The notes below the pieces were generated by a model, which worked only from the letters and a program-made list of their open reading frames with translations, was not told where the DNA came from and searched no databases. The position numbers and the translations under genes are program-made. A stretch of DNA of 64,000 bases from Ectothiorhodospira mobilis (GTDB taxonomy: Bacteria > Pseudomonadota > Gammaproteobacteria > Ectothiorhodospirales > Ectothiorhodospiraceae). The stretch is taken from contig NZ_FOUO01000003.1 in NCBI RefSeq assembly GCF_900114895.1, positions 124,001 through 188,000 of the forward strand, given 5' to 3'. The stretch's first letter is position 1. Every line of letters begins with the position of its first letter. Below are positions 1-10,242 of this stretch, piece by piece.

Positions 1-276
1 CGCGGACGTGCCCGCGATGCCCTGCTCACCCGGGCCATCGCCTCGGAGGAGCAGTTCCAGGGTGGCGAGCCGGCCGAGGACCTGCTGGCCATGGAGGGCA
101 TGGACCCGGAGCTGGCCCGGCAGCTGGCAGGGCAGGGGATCTGTACCATGGAGGATCTGGCCGAGCAGTCGGTGGACGATCTCGTGGAACAGATCCGACT
201 GGACCCGGAAAAGGCAGCAAGCCTCATCATGGCGGCCCGTGCCCCCTGGTTTGCGGACCAGGCCAAAGACGCGTAA
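1..276 (+). CDS. nusA: Transcription termination/antitermination factor NusA, C-terminal fragment
   Basis: The window opens inside this gene; the first base is codon position 1 and about 91 C-terminal residues are visible. NusA binds RNA polymerase and modulates pausing, termination and antitermination. The visible part is the acidic C-terminal helix-hairpin-helix repeat region; the ending LIMAARAPWF followed by an acidic tail resembles the LIMAARNICWF ending of E. coli NusA. It sits 96 bp upstream of infB, the classic nusA-infB order, so the genes are probably co-transcribed. No internal start is proposed because the frame is open from base 1. Confidence 0.93.
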   Translation, partial: RGRARDALLTRAIASEEQFQGGEPAEDLLAMEGMDPELARQLAGQGICTMEDLAEQSVDDLVEQIRLDPEKAASLIMAARAPWFADQAKDA

Positions 277-372
277 GTCAGACGGACCCCGCGCGCCCGC
301 CGTGCGCGCCCCTTGCGGCCTTTTGGGCCGCGGCCGGGTCTGCGGAAGCATTGAGATCGGAGGTAACGGCAC

Positions 373-3069
373 ATGACCGACGTTACGGTGAAACAGTTGT
401 CCGAAGTGGTGGGAACACCGGTGGAACGGCTGCTTGAACAGCTGTCCGAGGCCGGCGTGCCCGTCGCCGATCCCGATCAGTTGGTCACCGAAGAGCAGAA
501 GATGCAGCTGCTGGAGCACCTGCGCAAGGCCCATGGCCGCTCCGAGGAGAACGGTGGCCGCCGCATTACCCTGCGGCGCCGCAGTACCACGGAGTTGAAG
601 GTCTCCGGGGGGCAGGGGCGTGCCAAGACGGTGAGTGTCGAGGTGCGCAAGCGCCGCACCTACGTCAAGGGCGGTGAAACCCCACAGGCCGCCCCCCCGC
701 CGGCCGCGGCCCCCGAGAAACCCGCGACCGGGCACAAGGAGCCGTCCACGGCAGCGGATACGGCGCGGCCGGAGGCTGAACCGGCAGGGGAGGCCACGAC
801 GCCGTCCGGGCGTTCGCCGCAGGAGATGCCGCCGCAGGATCAGACCCCGCAGCAGGAGATCCAGGCCGCCGAGGCGCCTGAATCGGCCGCCGAACCCGCG
901 CCCAGCGCGGAGGAAGAAGAGGCCCGCCGCCGCGAGGCAGAGGAGAAGCGCAAGGCCATGGAGGCGGAGGCCCTCAAGGCCGCTGAGGAAGAGGCCCGCC
1001 GCGAGGCCGAGGATGCCGCCCGCCGTGCCGCCGAAGAGGCCGCCCGCCGCGAGGCCGAGGCCCGGGCCGCGGCTGCGGCCGCCCCGCCTGCTCCCGCCGC
1101 CCCCCCTGCCGGAGAGGCGGCGCCGGCGCCCTCGTCGGATCAGCCCCGCCGCCGCCGCCGTGGCAAAGGGCGGGACGAGGACAGCAAGTCCCGGCGTGAG
1201 GAGCTGCATGTGGCCAGCGAGAAGCGCGGCCGCCGCGGCAAGGGCAAGGGCGGACGTGCCGCGTCCCCGCAGACCCCGAGCAAACACGGCTTCGAGAAGC
1301 CCACGGCGCCGGTGGTGCGGGAGGTCAGCCTGCCCGAGACCATCACCGTGGGCGAACTGGCCCAGAAGATGGCCATCAAGGCCCCCGAACTCATCAAGGC
1401 CCTCATGGGCATGGGCGTGATGGCCACCATCAACCAGACCATCGACCAGGATACCGCCACCCTGGTGGTAGAGGAGATGGGGCATATCCCCAAGCCCATG
1501 CAGGAAGGCGAGGTGGAGGACGAACTGGTGCCGGAGGCCGAGGAACAGGGCGAGGCCCTGCCGCGTCCGCCGGTGGTCACGGTGATGGGGCATGTGGACC
1601 ACGGCAAGACCTCCCTGCTGGACCACATCCGCCTGACCAAGGTCGCTTCCGGCGAGGCGGGGGGCATCACCCAGCACATCGGTGCCTACCACGTGCCGTT
1701 CAAGGACCGCACCGGCATCACCTTCCTGGACACCCCGGGCCATGCCGCTTTCACCGCCATGCGGGCCCGCGGGGCCAAGGTGACGGATGTGGTGGTCCTG
1801 GTGGTGGCCGCCGACGATGGCGTCATGCCCCAGACCCTGGAGGCCATCCAGCACGCCCAGGCCGGTGAGGTGCCCATGGTGGTGGCCGTGAACAAGATCG
1901 ACAAGCCCGAGGCGGACCCGGATCGGGTGAAGAGCGAGCTGGCCCAGCACAACGTCATCTCCGAGGAGTGGGGCGGGGAAACGCAGTTCGTCCATGTCTC
2001 GGCCATCACCGGCGAGGGGGTGGATGCCCTGCTGGAGGCCATCCAGTTGCAGGCGGAACTGATGGAGCTCAAGGCCCCCCGGGAGGGACCGGCCCGCGGC
2101 GTGGTGGTGGAATCCCAGCTGGACAAGGGGCGCGGTCCGGTGGCCACGGTGCTGGTGCAGTCCGGCACCCTGCAAAAGGGGGACATCGTCCTCTCGGGGC
2201 AGGAATACGGCCGCGTGCGTGCCATGTTCGACGAGAACGGCAAGCCGGTGAAGTCCGCCGGGCCCTCCATTCCCGTGGAGATCCTGGGGCTCTCGGGCGT
2301 ACCCAACGCCGGGGATGACGTCCTTGTGACCGCCGACGAACGCAAGGCCCGGGAAGTGGCCCTGTTCCGTCAGGGCAAGTTCCGCGAGTCCAAGCTGGCC
2401 ACGCAGCAGGCCGCCAAGCTGGAGAACCTGTTCAGCCAGATGCAGGAGGGGGCCGCGCCGGTGGTCAACATCCTGCTCAAGGCGGACGTGCAGGGTTCCG
2501 CCGAGGCGCTGCGGGATTCCCTGGAGAAGCTCTCCACCGACGAGGTGAAGGTGAAGATCGTGGCCGCCGGTGTGGGCGGCATCACCGAATCCGATGTGAA
2601 CCTGGCCGCGGCCTCCAAGGCCATCATCATCGGCTTCAACGTGCGTGCCGACGCCGGTGCCCGCAAGACGGCCAGCGACGAGGACATCGACCTGCGCTAC
2701 TACAGCGTCATCTACGAGGCCATCGACGACGTCAAACAGGCCCTGTCGGGGCTGCTGTCGCCGGAACTGCGCGAGGAGATCATCGGCCTGGCCGAGGTGC
2801 GGGACGTGTTCAAGTCTTCCCAGTTCGGCGCCGTGGCCGGCTGTCTGGTGGTGGAGGGCAGCGTCAAGCGCGGCAACCCCATCCGCGTGCTGCGGGACAA
2901 CGTGGTGGTCTACGAGGGTGAACTGGAATCCCTGCGCCGCTTCAAGGACGACGTCAATGAGGTGAAGACCGGCACCGAGTGCGGCATCGCCGTGAAGAAC
3001 TACAACGACGTCAAGCCCGGGGATCAGATCGAGGTCTATCATCGCGTGGAGGTGGCGCGGACGCTGTAA
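373..3069 (+). CDS. infB: Translation initiation factor IF-2
   Basis: GTPase that delivers initiator fMet-tRNA to the 30S subunit and promotes subunit joining. The 898-residue product starts with an IF2_N domain (about 1-52). A long Ala/Glu/Arg/Pro low-complexity linker follows (about 55-310), then a second IF2_N domain (about 321-370) and the G domain. The G domain has GHVDHGKT near residue 406, DTPGH near 453 and NKID near 506, followed by beta-barrel domains and the fMet-tRNA-binding C-terminus. ATG 373 is preceded by GGAGGT about 8 bases upstream. Length matches gammaproteobacterial IF-2, and it lies in the nusA-infB-rbfA-truB order. The linker is longer and more alanine-rich than in E. 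coli, ordinary for a high-GC genome. Confidence 0.98.
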   Translation: MTDVTVKQLSEVVGTPVERLLEQLSEAGVPVADPDQLVTEEQKMQLLEHLRKAHGRSEENGGRRITLRRRSTTELKVSGGQGRAKTVSVEVRKRRTYVKGGETPQAAPPPAAAPEKPATGHKEPSTAADTARPEAEPAGEATTPSGRSPQEMPPQDQTPQQEIQAAEAPESAAEPAPSAEEEEARRREAEEKRKAMEAEALKAAEEEARREAEDAARRAAEEAARREAEARAAAAAAPPAPAAPPAGEAAPAPSSDQPRRRRRGKGRDEDSKSRREELHVASEKRGRRGKGKGGRAASPQTPSKHGFEKPTAPVVREVSLPETITVGELAQKMAIKAPELIKALMGMGVMATINQTIDQDTATLVVEEMGHIPKPMQEGEVEDELVPEAEEQGEALPRPPVVTVMGHVDHGKTSLLDHIRLTKVASGEAGGITQHIGAYHVPFKDRTGITFLDTPGHAAFTAMRARGAKVTDVVVLVVAADDGVMPQTLEAIQHAQAGEVPMVVAVNKIDKPEADPDRVKSELAQHNVISEEWGGETQFVHVSAITGEGVDALLEAIQLQAELMELKAPREGPARGVVVESQLDKGRGPVATVLVQSGTLQKGDIVLSGQEYGRVRAMFDENGKPVKSAGPSIPVEILGLSGVPNAGDDVLVTADERKAREVALFRQGKFRESKLATQQAAKLENLFSQMQEGAAPVVNILLKADVQGSAEALRDSLEKLSTDEVKVKIVAAGVGGITESDVNLAAASKAIIIGFNVRADAGARKTASDEDIDLRYYSVIYEAIDDVKQALSGLLSPELREEIIGLAEVRDVFKSSQFGAVAGCLVVEGSVKRGNPIRVLRDNVVVYEGELESLRRFKDDVNEVKTGTECGIAVKNYNDVKPGDQIEVYHRVEVARTL

Positions 3070-3111
3070 CCGCGCCCGCCCTTCCTTTCCCCAACGGACC
3101 CGGAGGCCTCC

Positions 3112-3513
3112 ATGCCCAGAGACTATTCACGCCCGCAGCGCGTCGGGGACCAGATCCAGCGGGAACTCTCCGAGCTGATCCGTCAGGAGCTGAAGGACCC
3201 CCGGGTGGGGATGCTCACCCTCTCCGGCGTGGAGGTGAGCCGCGACCTGGCCCATGCCAAGGTGTTCTTCACCGTGCTCGGGGATGCGCAGGCCATCGCC
3301 GGCACCACCGAGGGATTGCGCCGGGCCGCGGGTTTCCTGCGCCGGGAGCTGGGGCGGCGCATGCGCATCCGTACTGTGCCCGAGCTGCATTTTCATTACG
3401 ACGACACCCAGGTGCGCGGCGCCCGCATCTCGGCCCTCATTGACGAGGCCGTGGCCGAGGACCGTGCCCGCCATGGGGATGACCCCCCCGCAGATGAACC
3501 CGATCCCGCATGA
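3112..3513 (+). CDS. rbfA: 30S ribosome-binding factor RbfA
   Basis: Small KH-fold protein needed for late 30S maturation and processing of the 16S rRNA 5' end. The 133-residue product has the family opening ([13 protein letters not shown]) and the RFA core, including [16 protein letters not shown] and [18 protein letters not shown]. The C-terminal tail ([16 protein letters not shown]) is acidic and disordered, as usual. The start has GGAGG about 8 bases upstream. Its stop overlaps the truB start by 4 bases (ATGA), implying translational coupling. Confidence 0.97.
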   Translation: MPRDYSRPQRVGDQIQRELSELIRQELKDPRVGMLTLSGVEVSRDLAHAKVFFTVLGDAQAIAGTTEGLRRAAGFLRRELGRRMRIRTVPELHFHYDDTQVRGARISALIDEAVAEDRARHGDDPPADEPDPA

Positions 3514-4436
3514 GCAAGCCCAGGATCCCGCGCCGTGATGTCCACGGCATCGTCCTTCTGGACAAGCCGTCCGGTTACACCTCCAATCAGGCCCTGCAGC
3601 GGGTGAAGTATCTCTTTCGCGCCCGCAAGGCAGGCCATACCGGCAGCCTGGACCCCCTGGCCACCGGGCTGCTGCCCCTGTGCTTTGGCGAGGCCACCAA
3701 GGTGTCCGGCTTCCTGCTGGATGCGGACAAGCACTACCAAGTCAACTGCCGTCTGGGGCAGCGCACCCTCACCGGCGATGCCGAGGGGGAGGTGGTGGAG
3801 ACCCAGGCCGTCCCCCCCCTGAGCCGTGAACAGGTGGAGGCGGTGCTGGCGGGATTCCGCGGTGAGATCCAGCAGGTGCCCCCCATGTACTCGGCCCTCA
3901 AGCACCAGGGGCAGCGCCTCTACGACCTGGCGCGCAAGGGCCAGGAGGTGGAACGCAGGCCGCGCCAGGTGCGCATCCATGCCCTGGAATGCCTGGCCCT
4001 GGAGGGGGAGTGGCTCAGCCTGGATGTGGTCTGCTCCAAAGGGACCTATATCCGCACCCTGGTGGAGGACATCGGGGCGGCCCTGGGCTGCGGCGCCCAT
4101 GTCACGGTGCTGCGGCGCCTCGGTCTGGGCGCCTACCAGAACCCGCAGATGATCCCCCTGGAGCGCCTGGAGGCCCTGGCCGAGGAGGGGCCCGAGGCCC
4201 TGGACGGCGTCCTGCGCCCCGTGGACGAGGCCCTGGCCCATTGGCCTGCCGTGGAACTGGATGCCGACAGCGCCTTCTACCTGCGCCAGGGCCAGGCGGT
4301 CTTCGTCCCCGGATGCACTGCGCAGGGATGGCTGCGGGTCTATGGCCCGGGGCCGCGTTTCCTGGGGATCGGCCGGTTGCAGGACGACGGCCGGGTGGCC
4401 CCGAAACGCCTCATGGTGCCCGCCGCCCGGGGCTAA
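3510..4436 (+). CDS. truB: tRNA pseudouridine(55) synthase TruB
   Basis: Converts U55 of the T-arm to pseudouridine in most tRNAs. The 308-residue protein carries the catalytic motif [11 protein letters not shown] with the nucleophilic Asp at about residue 48. It also has the [12 protein letters not shown]-like segment ([13 protein letters not shown]) and a C-terminal PUA-like domain (about 245-305, with YLRQGQ...RFLGIG). It overlaps rbfA by 4 bases and is followed about 100 bp later by rpsO, the conserved gammaproteobacterial order. The name is secure. Confidence 0.97.
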   Translation: MSKPRIPRRDVHGIVLLDKPSGYTSNQALQRVKYLFRARKAGHTGSLDPLATGLLPLCFGEATKVSGFLLDADKHYQVNCRLGQRTLTGDAEGEVVETQAVPPLSREQVEAVLAGFRGEIQQVPPMYSALKHQGQRLYDLARKGQEVERRPRQVRIHALECLALEGEWLSLDVVCSKGTYIRTLVEDIGAALGCGAHVTVLRRLGLGAYQNPQMIPLERLEALAEEGPEALDGVLRPVDEALAHWPAVELDADSAFYLRQGQAVFVPGCTAQGWLRVYGPGPRFLGIGRLQDDGRVAPKRLMVPAARG

Positions 4437-4461
4437 ACCCCTGTTCCGCCGGGGGGGTGCA

Positions 4462-4470
4462 TGCTAGAAT
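4462..4470 (+). promoter_or_regulatory. Probable extended -10 promoter for rpsO-pnp
   Basis: TGCTAGAAT at these positions is an extended -10 (TGn plus TAGAAT, 5 of 6 to TATAAT) with no convincing -35. The expected start near 4477 gives a leader of about 60 bases. That leader contains a GGCC-CATT-GGCC hairpin at about 4501-4512, upstream of AGGAG at 4524-4528. In E. coli the rpsO leader is a folded autoregulatory element bound by S15; whether this one is equivalent is inference. Confidence 0.45.
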
Positions 4471-4539
4471 CCTACGCCTTCGGAATCGATAGAACGAACG
4501 GCCCATTGGCCGGTTCCCATCCCAGGAGCCCAGAAAGCA

Positions 4540-4809
4540 ATGTCCCTGAGCAGTGAATTCAAAGCCGAGATCGTCGAGAAGTACAAGCGCGACGCCTCCG
4601 ACACCGGTTCCCCCGAGGTGCAGGTGGCCCTGTTGTCCGCCCGCATCCAGCACCTGATGGATCACTTCGCCAAGCACAAGAAGGATCATCACTCCCGTCG
4701 CGGTCTGCTGAAGATGGTGAACCAGCGCCGCAAGCTGCTGGATTACCTCAAGGGCAAGGACCAGCAGCGTTACCAGGATCTGGTCAGCAGCCTCGGCCTG
4801 CGCCGCTGA
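4540..4809 (+). CDS. rpsO: 30S ribosomal protein S15
   Basis: Primary 16S rRNA-binding protein of the platform that helps form bridge B4. The 89-residue length is exactly that of the bacterial family, and the sequence is canonical ([37 protein letters not shown]). It lies between truB and pnp, as in most gammaproteobacteria. Family knowledge: S15 usually represses its own translation through the leader RNA. Confidence 0.98.
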   Translation: MSLSSEFKAEIVEKYKRDASDTGSPEVQVALLSARIQHLMDHFAKHKKDHHSRRGLLKMVNQRRKLLDYLKGKDQQRYQDLVSSLGLRR

Positions 4810-4862
4810 ATCCGCGGCCCTCGCCTCCAGTCCAGCACCACCCAACCGAAGCGGGAATCGTC

Positions 4863-6953
4863 GTGGCGCCCATCAGCAAGTCGTTCCAGTACGGTCAGCA
4901 CACCGTCACCCTCGAAACCGGCGAGATCGCCCGCCAGGCCAGCGGCGCCGTCATGGTCAACGTGGCCGGCACCGTGGTCCTGGTGACGGCGGTGGGGCGC
5001 AAGGAGGCCGTCCCGGGACGGGACTTCTTCCCCCTGACGGTGAACTATCAGGAACGCACCTATGCGGCGGGGCGCATCCCCGGCGGGTTCTTCAAGCGCG
5101 AGGGCCGTCCCTCGGAGAAGGAGACCCTCACCTGCCGGCTCATCGACCGCCCCCTGCGCCCGCTGTTCCCTAAGGGGTTCACCAACGAGGTGCAGATCGT
5201 GGCCACGGTCATGTCCCTGAACCCGGAGGTGGATCCGGACATCCCGGCCCTGCTGGGGGCCTCCGCTGCGGTGGCCCTGTCCGGGATGCCCTTCAACGGC
5301 CCCATCGGGGCGGCCCGGGTGGGTTACCGCGACGGCGAGTATGTGCTCAACCCGGACCTGAGCCAGCTCAAGGATTCCCAGCTGGACCTGGTGGTGGCGG
5401 GCACGGAGAACGCCGTCATCATGGTGGAGTCCGAGGCCAGCATCCTGCCGGAGGAGGTCATGCTCGGCGCCGTCATGTACGGTCACGAGCAGATGCAGAC
5501 CGCCATCCAGGCCATCCAGGAACTGGCCGCCGAGGCGGGCAAGCCGGCCTGGGACTGGCAGCCCCCGGAGCAGGACACCACGCTGCAGGAGCGCATCGAG
5601 GCCCACTGCGCGCAGGACCTGACGACCGCCTATCAGATCCCCGAGAAGCAGGCGCGCACCCTGCGCATCGCGGAGCTGCGCGAGGCCGTGACAGCGGCCT
5701 TCGCCACCGGGGAGGAGGATGCCGCGTCGGCCGAGACCGTAAAGGAGATCTTCCACGGCATCGAGAAGCGCATCGTGCGCCAGCGCATCCTGGACGGTGA
5801 ACCCCGCATCGACGGGCGCGATACCCGTACCGTGCGCCCCATCGGCGTGCGCGCCGGTGTGCTCCCGCGTACCCATGGCTCCGCCCTGTTCACCCGCGGC
5901 GAGACCCAGGCCATCGTCACCGCCACCCTGGGCACCGACCGGGACTCCCAGATCATCGACGCCATCGAGGGGGAGCGCCGCGAGCGCTTCATGCTGCACT
6001 ACAACTTCCCCCCCTACTGCACCGGCGAGACCGGCATGGTGGGTTCGCCCAAACGCCGGGAGATCGGCCATGGGCGTCTGGCCAAGCGCGGCGTGCAGGG
6101 GGTGATGCCGGCGGAGGAGGACTTCCCCTACGTGCTGCGGGTGGTCTCGGAGATCACCGAATCCAACGGTTCCAGCTCCATGGCCTCGGTCTGCGGCACC
6201 AGCCTGGCCCTGATGGACGCTGGCGTGCCCCTTAAGGCCCCGGTGGCCGGCATCGCCATGGGGCTGATCAAGGAGGGGGATCGCCACGCGGTCCTTACCG
6301 ATATCCTGGGGGATGAGGACCACCTGGGGGATATGGACTTCAAGGTGGCCGGCACCGAGGAGGGGGTCACCGCCCTGCAGATGGACATCAAGATCGACGG
6401 CATCACCCGGGATATCATGGAGAAGGCCCTGGCCCAGGCCCGGGAGGGACGCCTGCACATCCTGAGCGAGATGGGCAAGGTCCTCAGCGCCCCCCGTGGC
6501 GAGATGTCCGACTATGCCCCCCGGTTCATCACCCTGCGCATCAACCCCGAGAAGATCCGGGACGTGATCGGCAAGGGGGGCGCCACCATCCGCGCCCTTA
6601 CCGAGGAGACCGGGGCCACCATCGACATCGACGATTCCGGCGTGGTCAAGATCGCCTCCGTGGACAAGCAGGCGGGCGAGGAGGCCCGGCGCCGCATCGA
6701 GGAGATCACTGCCGATGTGGAGGTGGGCAAGGTCTACCAGGGGCGCGTGGCCAAGATCATGGACTTCGGGGCCTTTGTCACCATCCTCCCCGGCCGCGAC
6801 GGGCTGGTGCACATCTCCCAGATCTCCGAGGAGCGGGTGGAGAGCGTCTCCGACAAGCTCAGCGAGGGCGAGAGCGTGAAGGTGAAGGTCCTGGAGGTGG
6901 ACAAGCAGGGCCGCATCCGGCTGAGCATGAAGGCCGTGGGCGGCGGTGACTGA
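4863..6953 (+). CDS. pnp: Polyribonucleotide nucleotidyltransferase (PNPase)
   Basis: Phosphorolytic 3'-5' exoribonuclease and degradosome component that can also add heteropolymeric tails. The 696-residue product has two RNase PH-like domains with an alpha-helical linker. A KH domain follows from about residue 556 (IGKGG near 570), then an S1 domain from about 621 ([22 protein letters not shown]). GTG at 4863 is the start, matching the family N-terminus ([20 protein letters not shown]). It is 53 bp after rpsO and followed by a strong hairpin terminator, so it ends the nusA-to-pnp gene string. Confidence 0.98.
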   Translation: MAPISKSFQYGQHTVTLETGEIARQASGAVMVNVAGTVVLVTAVGRKEAVPGRDFFPLTVNYQERTYAAGRIPGGFFKREGRPSEKETLTCRLIDRPLRPLFPKGFTNEVQIVATVMSLNPEVDPDIPALLGASAAVALSGMPFNGPIGAARVGYRDGEYVLNPDLSQLKDSQLDLVVAGTENAVIMVESEASILPEEVMLGAVMYGHEQMQTAIQAIQELAAEAGKPAWDWQPPEQDTTLQERIEAHCAQDLTTAYQIPEKQARTLRIAELREAVTAAFATGEEDAASAETVKEIFHGIEKRIVRQRILDGEPRIDGRDTRTVRPIGVRAGVLPRTHGSALFTRGETQAIVTATLGTDRDSQIIDAIEGERRERFMLHYNFPPYCTGETGMVGSPKRREIGHGRLAKRGVQGVMPAEEDFPYVLRVVSEITESNGSSSMASVCGTSLALMDAGVPLKAPVAGIAMGLIKEGDRHAVLTDILGDEDHLGDMDFKVAGTEEGVTALQMDIKIDGITRDIMEKALAQAREGRLHILSEMGKVLSAPRGEMSDYAPRFITLRINPEKIRDVIGKGGATIRALTEETGATIDIDDSGVVKIASVDKQAGEEARRRIEEITADVEVGKVYQGRVAKIMDFGAFVTILPGRDGLVHISQISEERVESVSDKLSEGESVKVKVLEVDKQGRIRLSMKAVGGGD

Positions 6954-6990
6954 AGTCCCTTTCCCCGGCCATGCCAACCTGTATCGCATC

Positions 6991-7013
6991 AAGGGGCCCT
7001 TCGGGGCCCCTTT
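6991..7013 (+). terminator. Intrinsic terminator after pnp (UUCG tetraloop)
   Basis: Perfect 9-bp stem, 6991-6999 pairing with 7004-7012, closed by TTCG in a C(UUCG)G context, the most stable RNA tetraloop. Only a short T-run follows. It begins 37 bases after the pnp stop. Confidence 0.75.
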
Positions 7014-7401
7014 GCGTTTCCGCTCCCAGATCCGGCCCCCGCCGGCCCGATCATTCCCCTTGCGCGGCGGGTACGGCGACCTCTCTTTCGTCCCTTTTGC
7101 CCCTTTCCGCCGGCAGCTGTCCACCGACTGCCTCCCCGGGGGCGTGCGATGCGTCCTCCGGGGCCGGGATGGCCAGGAGCGGGGGCTGAGCGGATTCAGT
7201 CATGATGGGATCGGTACTCCGTCGGCTTGGGAAACTACACCCGGGTTGGCGCCCGGACGGGGGCTGCATTAGCATGTAACGGGCCGGGACGCGGCCAGGT
7301 GAGGACCGGTTGCCGGGCATCGCAGTGGTGCCATGGACCATCCCGTCCTTGAAAGACCACACCAACCCACCCCGGGTGGGGATGAAAAGGGGGGTTTGAA
7401 C
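7014..7401. other. Gene-poor stretch between pnp and a small membrane protein gene
   Basis: About 390 bases without a supported gene. A 50-codon minus-strand reading from about 7203 has no ribosome-binding site and no protein-like character. A short CCACCC/GGGTGG dyad lies near 7372-7385, just before the ribosome-binding site of the next gene. No promoter could be assigned with confidence. Confidence 0.5.
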
Positions 7402-7608
7402 GTGCGTACCGCGATCGGAATGGGCATCTTTTTGGCGGGGGCGGTCTGGTTGTTCGCCACGGTCCCGGGACTGCCACAGGAGGCCAAGGGCATGGAATTG
7501 GTCTGGCCCTTCCTCCCGGCGGTGGCGGTGATGATCCTGGGTCTGGGGATCTATGCCTGGGGCGGGGACAGGACCCGGGCGCAGACGGAGCCCGGCCAGG
7601 GTTCCTGA
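7402..7608 (+). CDS. Small two-helix membrane protein, unknown function
   Basis: 68 residues from a GTG start. The reading frame is open upstream to an ATG at 7333, but GTG 7402 has an AAGGGGGG ribosome-binding site 7 bases before it, so it is preferred. Two hydrophobic segments are seen: about 4-18 (AIGMGIFLAGAVWLF) and about 33-51 (LVWPFLPAVAVMILGLGIY). A short polar tail follows. No family is recognised. It is alone on its strand, convergent with the sodium:alanine symporter gene and separated from it by a hairpin. Confidence 0.6.
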   Translation: MRTAIGMGIFLAGAVWLFATVPGLPQEAKGMELVWPFLPAVAVMILGLGIYAWGGDRTRAQTEPGQGS

Positions 7609-7617
7609 TCCCTTCCC

Positions 7618-7665
7618 CTCTGGGCGGGACCGTCGGCATACCGCCAACGCGGCCCCGCCCAGGGG
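7618..7665. terminator. Probable bidirectional terminator
   Basis: TGGGCGGG (7621-7628) pairs with CCCGCCCA (7654-7661), extended by flanking C/G runs, between two convergent genes that stop at 7608 and 7677. The 25-base loop contains a smaller dyad. There is no strong T-tail on either strand. Confidence 0.45.
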
Positions 7666-7676
7666 GTGGACCGGCC

Positions 7677-9062
7677 TCAGCCGGCATCCTCCCCGTCCTG
7701 ACGCTTCGCGGCGCGCTCTTCCTTGAGATACTGCGCCTTCTCCTTTACCAGCACCCCCGCCAGCAGCACCAGGGCCACCAGGTTGGGCGCCGCCATGAGC
7801 CCGTTCAGGGTGTCCGAGATATCCCAGACGGTGCTGAGCCCGCCCACGGCCCCCAGGTAGAGAAAGCCGATGAAGACCACCCGGTAGGGCAGGATGACCC
7901 GCCGGCCGAAGGCGTACTCCCAGCTCTTCTCCCCGTAGAAGTTCCAGGTGAGCATGGTGGTGTAGGAAAAGAGCACCAAGGAGAGCAGGACGATCCAGCC
8001 GCCGACGCCCGGCAGCCCATTGGAGAAGGCGGTGGAGGTGAGTTCCGCCCCCGTCTGGCCCGTACCGATGGCCCCGGTCACCAGGATCACCAGGGCGGTC
8101 ATGGTGCACACCACCAGGGTGTCCACGAACACCTCCCACATGCCCCAAAGGCCCTGGGCAAAGGGCTTGTTCTGGGCCTGGGCATGGACGATGGAGGCCG
8201 ATCCCAGGCCCGCCTCGTTGGAGAAGATGCCGCGGGCGATGCCATAGCGGATGGCGCTGCCCACGGTGGCCCCGGCGAAGCCCCCCACGGCGGAGGCGGG
8301 GGAGAAGGCCCCCGTGAAGATCTGCGCGAAGGCCTCCGGGATGCGGTCATAGAAGCTCACCAGGATCCCGATGGCGCCGATGACATAGATCAGGGCCATG
8401 GTGGGGACGATGCGCTCGGCAGTGACGGCGATGCGCCGGATCCCGCCCAGGGTGACCAGGCCCACCAGGAACATGATCACCAGGCCCGTGAGCCAGTCGG
8501 GCACGCCCATGCCGGTCTCCAGGGCATGGGCCATGGTGTTGGCCTGCACCATGTTGCCGATGCCGAAGGCCGCGACCCCCGCGAGGACGGCATACACCAG
8601 GGCCAGCCACTTCCAGCGGCTTCCCAGGCCGTGTTCGATGTAGTAGAACACGCCGCCGGAGACATGGCCGTCCGCGTCCACCTGGCGGTACTTCAGCCCC
8701 AGGGTGGCCTCCGCCAGCTTCGTGGCCATGCCCACCAGGGCCACCACCCACATCCAGAAGACGGCGCCGGGACCGCCCAGGGCGATGGCCGTGGCCACCC
8801 CGGCGATGTTGCCCACGCCGATGGTGGCCGCCATGGCGGAACTCACCGCCTGGAAGGGGGAGATGGCCCCCTTCTCCACCGCCTTGCGGCGCCGAAAGAG
8901 GGTGCCGAAGGTGCGCCGCCAGGCGAAGCGCAGGTGGGTGAACTGGAAAAAGCCCAGGCGCAGGGTGAGATAGGCCCCCGTGCCCACCAGCAGGATCATG
9001 AACGGAGGCCCCCAGACGATGCCGTTGATCCAGTCGTTGAACACCATGAGTCCCTGAAGCAT
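7677..9062 (-). CDS. Alanine/glycine:cation symporter family protein (AGCS)
   Basis: Inner-membrane secondary transporter expected to import alanine or glycine with Na+. The 461-residue protein has about ten hydrophobic helices and AGCS signatures: the ATIGVGNIAGVATAIALGGPGA region near residue 81, and ARGIFSNEAGLGSA in the C-terminal half. The acidic/lysine-rich C-terminal tail is cytoplasmic. It is a single-gene unit; the next gene upstream on the same strand ends 91 bases away, with GC-rich hairpins between them. Substrate is from family knowledge only. Confidence 0.92.
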   Translation of the reverse strand: MLQGLMVFNDWINGIVWGPPFMILLVGTGAYLTLRLGFFQFTHLRFAWRRTFGTLFRRRKAVEKGAISPFQAVSSAMAATIGVGNIAGVATAIALGGPGAVFWMWVVALVGMATKLAEATLGLKYRQVDADGHVSGGVFYYIEHGLGSRWKWLALVYAVLAGVAAFGIGNMVQANTMAHALETGMGVPDWLTGLVIMFLVGLVTLGGIRRIAVTAERIVPTMALIYVIGAIGILVSFYDRIPEAFAQIFTGAFSPASAVGGFAGATVGSAIRYGIARGIFSNEAGLGSASIVHAQAQNKPFAQGLWGMWEVFVDTLVVCTMTALVILVTGAIGTGQTGAELTSTAFSNGLPGVGGWIVLLSLVLFSYTTMLTWNFYGEKSWEYAFGRRVILPYRVVFIGFLYLGAVGGLSTVWDISDTLNGLMAAPNLVALVLLAGVLVKEKAQYLKEERAAKRQDGEDAG

Positions 9063-9153
9063 GTCGTGATTCTCTCCTCGCAGCAGGGGCCGCCGTGGCG
9101 GCCGTGGATGGGTATGGGTATCCCGCCGCCCCCGTGGGGGCCGGGAAAGGGCA

Positions 9154-10107
9154 TCACATCCCGGTCATGGCGTCAAACCAGGCCGGGATGCGGCGCTCAT
9201 GCCAGTAGCGTCCCCAGCCCTCGACAAAACCGGCATGACCGCCTGCGTCGGTGATCTCCAGGCGGATGTCTTGGGAGAGCTCCCCGGCCGTGGGGATGAC
9301 CTGGGGGCTCATGAAGGGGTCGTTGCGGGCATGGAGGATCAGGGTGGGGATCCGGATCCCCTGCAGGCGGGGCCGGCAGCTGCAGCGGGTGTAGTAGTCG
9401 TCCACCCCGGCAAAGCCGTGCAGCGGGGCCGTCACGGCATCGTCGAAGGCGCGGAAGGTGTGTGCCCGCCGCACCGCCGCCGCGTCCACCGGAAGGTCCA
9501 TGTGCCCCGCCTTGCGCGCCAGGGCGCGCTTGAGCCGGGTGAGCAGATGGCGTTGATAGAGGCGGGACGCCCCGCGTTCCATGCGCCGTGCGGCGCCGTC
9601 CAGGTCAAAGGGGACGGACAGGGCCGCCGCGGCGGTCAAGGGGGCGGCCGCGCCCCTCTCCCCCAGCCACTGCAGCAGGGCGTTGCCTCCCAGGGAGATC
9701 CCCACGGCCCCCAGGGGACGCTCGGGGAAACGCCCGCGCAGCACCCCCACCACGTGTTCGAGATCGCCGGTGTCTCCGGCGAAGTAGCTGCGGGGCAGGC
9801 GGTTGGGTTCGCCGGAGCAGCCGCGAAAGTGCATTGTCAGGGCCTGGAAACCCGCTGCGTGCAGGCAGCGCATGAGTCCGGCGGCGTAGGGGGAACGGCT
9901 GGAGCCCTCCAGGCCGTGGAGCAGGAGGATGACCGGACCGGCCGCCGCCGGGGCCCAGTCCAGGTCCAGGAAGTCCCCGTCGGGCAGCTCCAGGCGTTCC
10001 CGGCGCAGGGGCAGTTGCACCCGGGGGCGCAGCAGGGCCGGGACCACGGTCTGCAGATGGGCGCCCGGCAGCCAGGGGGCGGGTCGGAAATCCCCTTCGA
10101 CAATCAT
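9154..10107 (-). CDS. YheT-like alpha/beta hydrolase
   Basis: 317-residue alpha/beta-hydrolase closely resembling E. coli YheT, with shared blocks HLQT, LELPDGDF, HGLEGSS, MHFRGCSGEPNR and ARNDPFM. The nucleophile elbow is GISLGG with Ser at residue 138. The Asp is likely in HARNDPFMSP and the His in DAGGHAGF. ATG 10107 is chosen because AAGGAG lies at 10117-10122; an ATG at 10137 has no such site. Family members act on esters or short lipids, but the physiological substrate is unknown. It is transcribed away from the PmtA-like gene. Confidence 0.88.
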   Translation of the reverse strand: MIVEGDFRPAPWLPGAHLQTVVPALLRPRVQLPLRRERLELPDGDFLDLDWAPAAAGPVILLLHGLEGSSRSPYAAGLMRCLHAAGFQALTMHFRGCSGEPNRLPRSYFAGDTGDLEHVVGVLRGRFPERPLGAVGISLGGNALLQWLGERGAAAPLTAAAALSVPFDLDGAARRMERGASRLYQRHLLTRLKRALARKAGHMDLPVDAAAVRRAHTFRAFDDAVTAPLHGFAGVDDYYTRCSCRPRLQGIRIPTLILHARNDPFMSPQVIPTAGELSQDIRLEITDAGGHAGFVEGWGRYWHERRIPAWFDAMTGM

Positions 10108-10178
10108 GGGGTGTGCTTCTCCTTGTCCGTGGGCCACAGGCGGGGATCGGACGATGAGGGGGTCTGCCGGGACGGCCC

Positions 10179-10207
10179 TTGAAACCCGCCCATCGAGGGG
10201 CTAAAAG
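10179..10207 (+). promoter_or_regulatory. Putative sigma-70 promoter for the PmtA-like gene
   Basis: TTGAAA (10179-10184) and TAAAAG (10202-10207) are separated by exactly 17 bases, scoring 5/6 and 4/6 to the -35 and -10 consensus. The predicted start near 10214 gives a leader of about 29 bases. Sequence match only. Confidence 0.45.
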
Positions 10208-10242
10208 GGGAGGGCCATTCCCACACCGAAATCAGGCACTGC

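Noticed and set aside
4770-7124. 784-codon open reading frame antisense to pnp
   Set aside because: It mirrors the pnp reading frame in a GC-rich genome, gives a Gly/His/Leu-rich unprotein-like product, and pnp is certain.
7051-7203. 50-codon minus-strand open frame near the pnp terminator
   Set aside because: No ribosome-binding site, low-complexity product, no neighbouring support.
9087-9141. Short GC hairpins between the YheT-like and symporter genes
   Set aside because: Loops of 2-4 bases and no T-tract; common by chance at this GC content, so not annotated as terminators.
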